Assembly (NCBI GenBank): GCA_027858955.1
Contig: JAQIBR010000165.1
Coordinates: forward strand, 1 to 60,200
Direction of reading: 5' to 3'
Source: Bacteroidales bacterium
GTDB lineage: Bacteria > Bacteroidota > Bacteroidia > Bacteroidales > UBA12170
Length of the DNA stretch: 60,200 nt
In this document: piece after piece, positions 57,322 to 60,200 of the stretch
Position numbering within the stretch: position 1 is the stretch's first letter
Layout: each line of letters begins with the position of its first letter
Made by a program: the position numbers and the translations under genes
The notes under the pieces: model-generated
Told to the model about the DNA's origin: nothing
The model's input: only the letters and a program-made list of their open reading frames with translations
Database searches by the model: none

Positions 57322-59870
57322 AAAAACTTATCGCAATTCTAGTCGGGTTAATGCTTCCGGTGCTTAGTATGGCAAGTGAAGCAGATTTAGTAATACCTGA
57401 TGCCATTAAAGAACAGAATATTTTATACTGGGGCTTTTTAATAACAGTCGCAGGAATGCTTTTTGGTTTATACCAATTTGTTCAAGTAAAGAAAATTAGA
57501 GCGCATAGGTCAATGCTGGATGTTGCTCAGGTTATTTTCGAAACATCAAAGACTTACTTGATTCAGCAAGGGAGATTTATTCTTATTCTATTTGCATTTA
57601 TCGGAACTGCTGTTGCATTTTACTTTGGATTTTTATCTAAGGATGCCAATGGAGAGAACTTATTTGGTGTTGGCGGAGTTTTGATGATTCTTGGCTGGAC
57701 AGTACTGGGAATCTTAGGTTCTTATGCTGTTGCTTGGTTTGGTATCAGAATGAATACTTTGGCCAACTCTCGTATGGCATTTGCATCTTTGGAAAGAAAG
57801 CCCATAAAGTTGCTTAATATACCACTAAATGCGGGTATGAGTATTGGTGTCGTATTGATTTCTTTAGAATTATTACTGATGCTTGTTATCCTAATGTTTG
57901 TACCTGGCCAATATGCCGGAGCTAGTTTTATTGGTTTTGCTATTGGTGAATCCTTGGGTGCTTCAGCATTACGTATTGCCGGTGGAATTTTTACTAAGAT
58001 TGCCGATATCGGTTCCGATTTAATGAAAGTTATCTTTAAAATTGGTGAAGATGATCCTCGTAATCCTGGTACCATTGCTGATTGTGTTGGTGATAATGCT
58101 GGTGATTCTGTTGGTCCAACTGCTGATGGTTTTGAAACTTATGGTGTTACTGGAGTTGCTTTAATTTCTTTTATACTTTTGGCAATATCCGGTCCGATTT
58201 TAAGCGTTTTGGCAGGTACTAATCCTGAATTTATTCAGCACATGGCAGCCGCTTTAAATGTTCAATCATTTTCAATTTCAAGTCCTGAATCAATGGATAC
58301 TTTAGCATCTGCTTTACAGGTAAAATTATTGGTTTGGATTTTTGTAATGCGTATTCTAATGATTCTAACATCGATTGCTGCTTTCTGGATCAATGGAGTT
58401 CTTACTAAAGCTAAATATAGCAGTGTAGATGAATTGGATTTCGAAAAGCCATTAACTGCTTTGGTTTGGATTACATCATTACTCTCAATGGTGGTTACTT
58501 TCGTAGCCAGTTATTTATTAATATCCGATTTAGGAAATAATTTGTGGATTTCACTTTCCGTTATCATTAGTGCAGGAACTCTTGGAGCTGCACTAATTCC
58601 TGAGTTTACAAAATTATTCACTAGCCCAAAATCTATCCACGTGAACGAAGTTGTTGAAGCCTCTAAAGAAGGTGGTGCATCTCTGAATATTCTTTCTGGT
58701 CTTGTTGCTGGTAATTTTAGTGCATTTTGGCAAGGAATGGTTTTCTTCTTCTTAATGTTTATTGCTTACTATGCTTCTACTTTTGGTTTGGGTGATATTA
58801 TGATTTATCCTTCCATTTTTGCTTTCGGTTTAGTTGCTTTTGGTATGTTAGGAATGGGACCAGTTACTATTGCTGTTGATAGTTATGGGCCAGTAACTGA
58901 TAATGCGCAATCTATCTATGAATTATCTTTGATTGAAGATAATAGAGAAGAGACTATATCTGATATTGAAAGAGATTTTGGATTCACTCCCGATTTTGAA
59001 AAATCGAAATATTATCTTGAAGCTAATGATGGTGCTGGAAATACATTTAAGGCAACCGCTAAACCGGTTCTTATCGGGACTGCCGTTGTTGGAGCAACCA
59101 CTATGATTTTTGCTTTGATTTTAGTAATTGAACATTCATTAGGTATAAAACCTGAGGAAATTTTAAACTTGCTTAATCCATACACTATTTTTGGATTTTT
59201 ACTTGGTGGTGCTGTAATTTATTGGTTCTCCGGAGCTAGTATTCAGGCTGTAACTACTGGCGCAAGTCGTGCTGTTGCTTATATCAAAGACAATATCAAC
59301 CTCGATCCAAATGCTCCTAAAAAAGCAGATGTTGAAAAATCAAGGGCAGTTGTAATGATTTGTACTCAATATGCACAAAAGGGGATGTTAAATATTTTTA
59401 TCGCTATTTTCTCCTTTGCATTGGCATTTGCTTTCCTTTCATCTCCTGTGGGTTTTGTCGATAGTATGAGCGATGCGGATAAATTATTAGCTGCTGCTCC
59501 GGTATCCATGTTTGTTAGTTATCTGATTTCTATTGCATTTTTTGGATTATACCAAGCTATTTTTATGGCCAATGCCGGTGGCGCTTGGGACAATGCTAAA
59601 AAAGTAATTGAAGTTGATATGCAGGAAAAAGGAACTGATTTACATGCTGCTGCCGTTGTTGGAGATACAGTAGGCGATCCTTTTAAAGATACATCTTCTG
59701 TTGCGCTTAACCCAATCATTAAGTTTACAACATTATTCGGATTGTTAGCAATGGAGATTGCAATTGCTCCTGCATTTAGAGAAATGGCGCCTTATTTTGG
59801 TCTCGCTTTTTTAGCAATTGCACTTTACTTTGTTTACAGATCATTCTATAAAATGCGTATTAGAAGCTAA
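57318..59870 (+). CDS. hppA: Membrane-bound ion-pumping pyrophosphatase
   Basis: An 850-residue, about 16-helix membrane enzyme that couples PPi hydrolysis to H+ or Na+ transport. Seen: the substrate site GEDDPRNPGTIADCVGDNAG and GDSVGPTADGFETYG, a second acidic cluster AVDSYGPVTDNAQSIYE and the late GDTVGDPFKDTSSVALNP. At the position that sets K+ dependence, GNTFKATAK has Lys (K578), the K+-independent signature. It is longer than many family members, partly through a signal-like N-terminus and inserts. It salvages energy from PPi made by ligases such as those in this window. Ion choice is not certain. Confidence 0.94.
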   Translation: MKKLIAILVGLMLPVLSMASEADLVIPDAIKEQNILYWGFLITVAGMLFGLYQFVQVKKIRAHRSMLDVAQVIFETSKTYLIQQGRFILILFAFIGTAVAFYFGFLSKDANGENLFGVGGVLMILGWTVLGILGSYAVAWFGIRMNTLANSRMAFASLERKPIKLLNIPLNAGMSIGVVLISLELLLMLVILMFVPGQYAGASFIGFAIGESLGASALRIAGGIFTKIADIGSDLMKVIFKIGEDDPRNPGTIADCVGDNAGDSVGPTADGFETYGVTGVALISFILLAISGPILSVLAGTNPEFIQHMAAALNVQSFSISSPESMDTLASALQVKLLVWIFVMRILMILTSIAAFWINGVLTKAKYSSVDELDFEKPLTALVWITSLLSMVVTFVASYLLISDLGNNLWISLSVIISAGTLGAALIPEFTKLFTSPKSIHVNEVVEASKEGGASLNILSGLVAGNFSAFWQGMVFFFLMFIAYYASTFGLGDIMIYPSIFAFGLVAFGMLGMGPVTIAVDSYGPVTDNAQSIYELSLIEDNREETISDIERDFGFTPDFEKSKYYLEANDGAGNTFKATAKPVLIGTAVVGATTMIFALILVIEHSLGIKPEEILNLLNPYTIFGFLLGGAVIYWFSGASIQAVTTGASRAVAYIKDNINLDPNAPKKADVEKSRAVVMICTQYAQKGMLNIFIAIFSFALAFAFLSSPVGFVDSMSDADKLLAAAPVSMFVSYLISIAFFGLYQAIFMANAGGAWDNAKKVIEVDMQEKGTDLHAAAVVGDTVGDPFKDTSSVALNPIIKFTTLFGLLAMEIAIAPAFREMAPYFGLAFLAIALYFVYRSFYKMRIRS

Positions 59871-59891
59871 TATTTTTAAAAAACATTTGGG

Positions 59892-59920
59892 AGGGCGGTT
59901 TATAAAAGTCGCCCTTTTTT
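59892..59920 (+). terminator. Terminator after the pyrophosphatase gene
   Basis: AGGGCG (59892-59897) pairs with CGCCCT (59910-59915), with weaker inner pairs, followed by a T run to 59920. Confidence 0.75.
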
Positions 59921-60200
59921 AATAATAAAAAATTTGATTAAATTGAGAATGCATAATTAGTTTCTCCCTTCTAAGTATGATAATTTTGAATAATCCTAAA
60001 CTATAGGAAACTCCTAACATTTCATCGTATTTAATCCCAAATTAAAGAAAGATTTATACCTTTGTTGCACAAATACAAGTAATACCGATTAGTCAACTAA
60101 ATGCCGCATATTTTCACTTCGTTCAATTAGCGGTTTTGTTGATCTATCGGCATTAACCATTGTAAATTCAAAATTTGCTATGCGGCATTTTGAACTACAA
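59921..60200. other. Gene-free right edge of the window
   Basis: No coding frame of note. The stretch is AT-rich up to a promoter-like TACCTTTG at 60057-60064, after which base composition changes and the inverted repeat at 60099-60190 begins. The start of a further gene may lie beyond the edge. Confidence 0.45.
60099..60190. repeat. 12-bp perfect inverted repeat with complex interior
   Basis: AAATGCCGCATA (60099-60110) and TATGCGGCATTT (60179-60190) are exact reverse complements, 68 nt apart. A second, imperfect pair lies around them (ACCGATTAGTCAAC near 60084 and GTTGATCTATCGG near 60138). It could be an element end, a REP-like repeat or a structured RNA. Confidence 0.5.

Overview
The window is an AT-rich chromosomal stretch from a member of the Bacteroidota, probably class Bacteroidia or a close relative; genus cannot be resolved by eye. 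The signs are a secreted protein ending in a type IX secretion sorting domain, promoters of the TTTG-N19-TAnnTTTG type instead of E. coli sigma70 boxes, A-rich start regions with few Shine-Dalgarno (SD) sequences, an RND pump fused to a TolC-like domain, DUF3467 downstream of rpoC, and small families (DUF6660-like, GDCCVxC) typical of this phylum. Most of the window is core chromosome; the clearest accessory block is a metal-resistance island at about 38.3-48.2 kb.

Layout. 0-0.4 kb: tail of an IS66-type transposase and a gene-free stretch. 0.4-11.5 kb: an MBL-fold hydrolase, then an eight-gene operon for branched-chain acyl-CoA (leucine/isovalerate-type) breakdown: carboxylase beta, acetyl-CoA synthetase, enoyl-CoA hydratase, biotin-carrying carboxylase alpha, acyl-CoA dehydrogenase, two CoA-transferase subunits and an HMG-CoA-lyase-like protein whose catalytic Cys position is Gln. 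11.6-15.4 kb (minus strand): a 1265-residue secreted protein with three large repeats, a NodB-like deacetylase domain and a T9SS tail. 15.6-30.9 kb: the translation/transcription block rpsU, xerC, hpf, four tRNAs, tuf, tRNA-Trp, secE, nusG, rplK, rplA, rplJ, rplL, rpoB, rpoC, DUF3467. 30.9-38.2 kb: acyl-CoA ligase, purB, glycosyltransferase, nadB, recX, and prfB with its programmed +1 frameshift.

38.3-48.2 kb: metal island with a Fur-family regulator, DUF6660-like protein, CzcA-TolC fusion, CusB-like adaptor, PII-like protein, DUF302 protein, small outer-membrane-type protein, MDCPSEE-domain/CDF fusion, ZitB-like CDF exporter and a GDCCVxC-type Cys-rich protein. The Asp-Asp-Glu pattern of the pump and the two CDF exporters suggest divalent cations such as Zn, Co, Ni or Cd rather than Cu/Ag. 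48.5-60.2 kb: gyrB, tail-specific protease, a two-gene split permease, thyA, a nucleoside-type MFS transporter, a DUF151-UVR protein and a membrane pyrophosphatase, then a gene-free edge with a 12-bp inverted repeat.

I did not find a clearly new multi-gene system such as a defence island, phage or CRISPR array. The points most worth following are: a near-identical 21-bp element with a TTATGC-N2-GCATAA palindrome upstream of both the catabolic operon and the pyrophosphatase; the Cys-to-Gln lyase and the acyl-CoA dehydrogenase lacking the isovaleryl-type base; a terminator overlapped by the tRNA-tuf promoter; short upstream ORFs before rpsU and the pyrophosphatase; intercistronic hairpins in the ribosomal/RNA polymerase operon; and the metal island with its PII-like protein and single-chain RND-TolC fusion.
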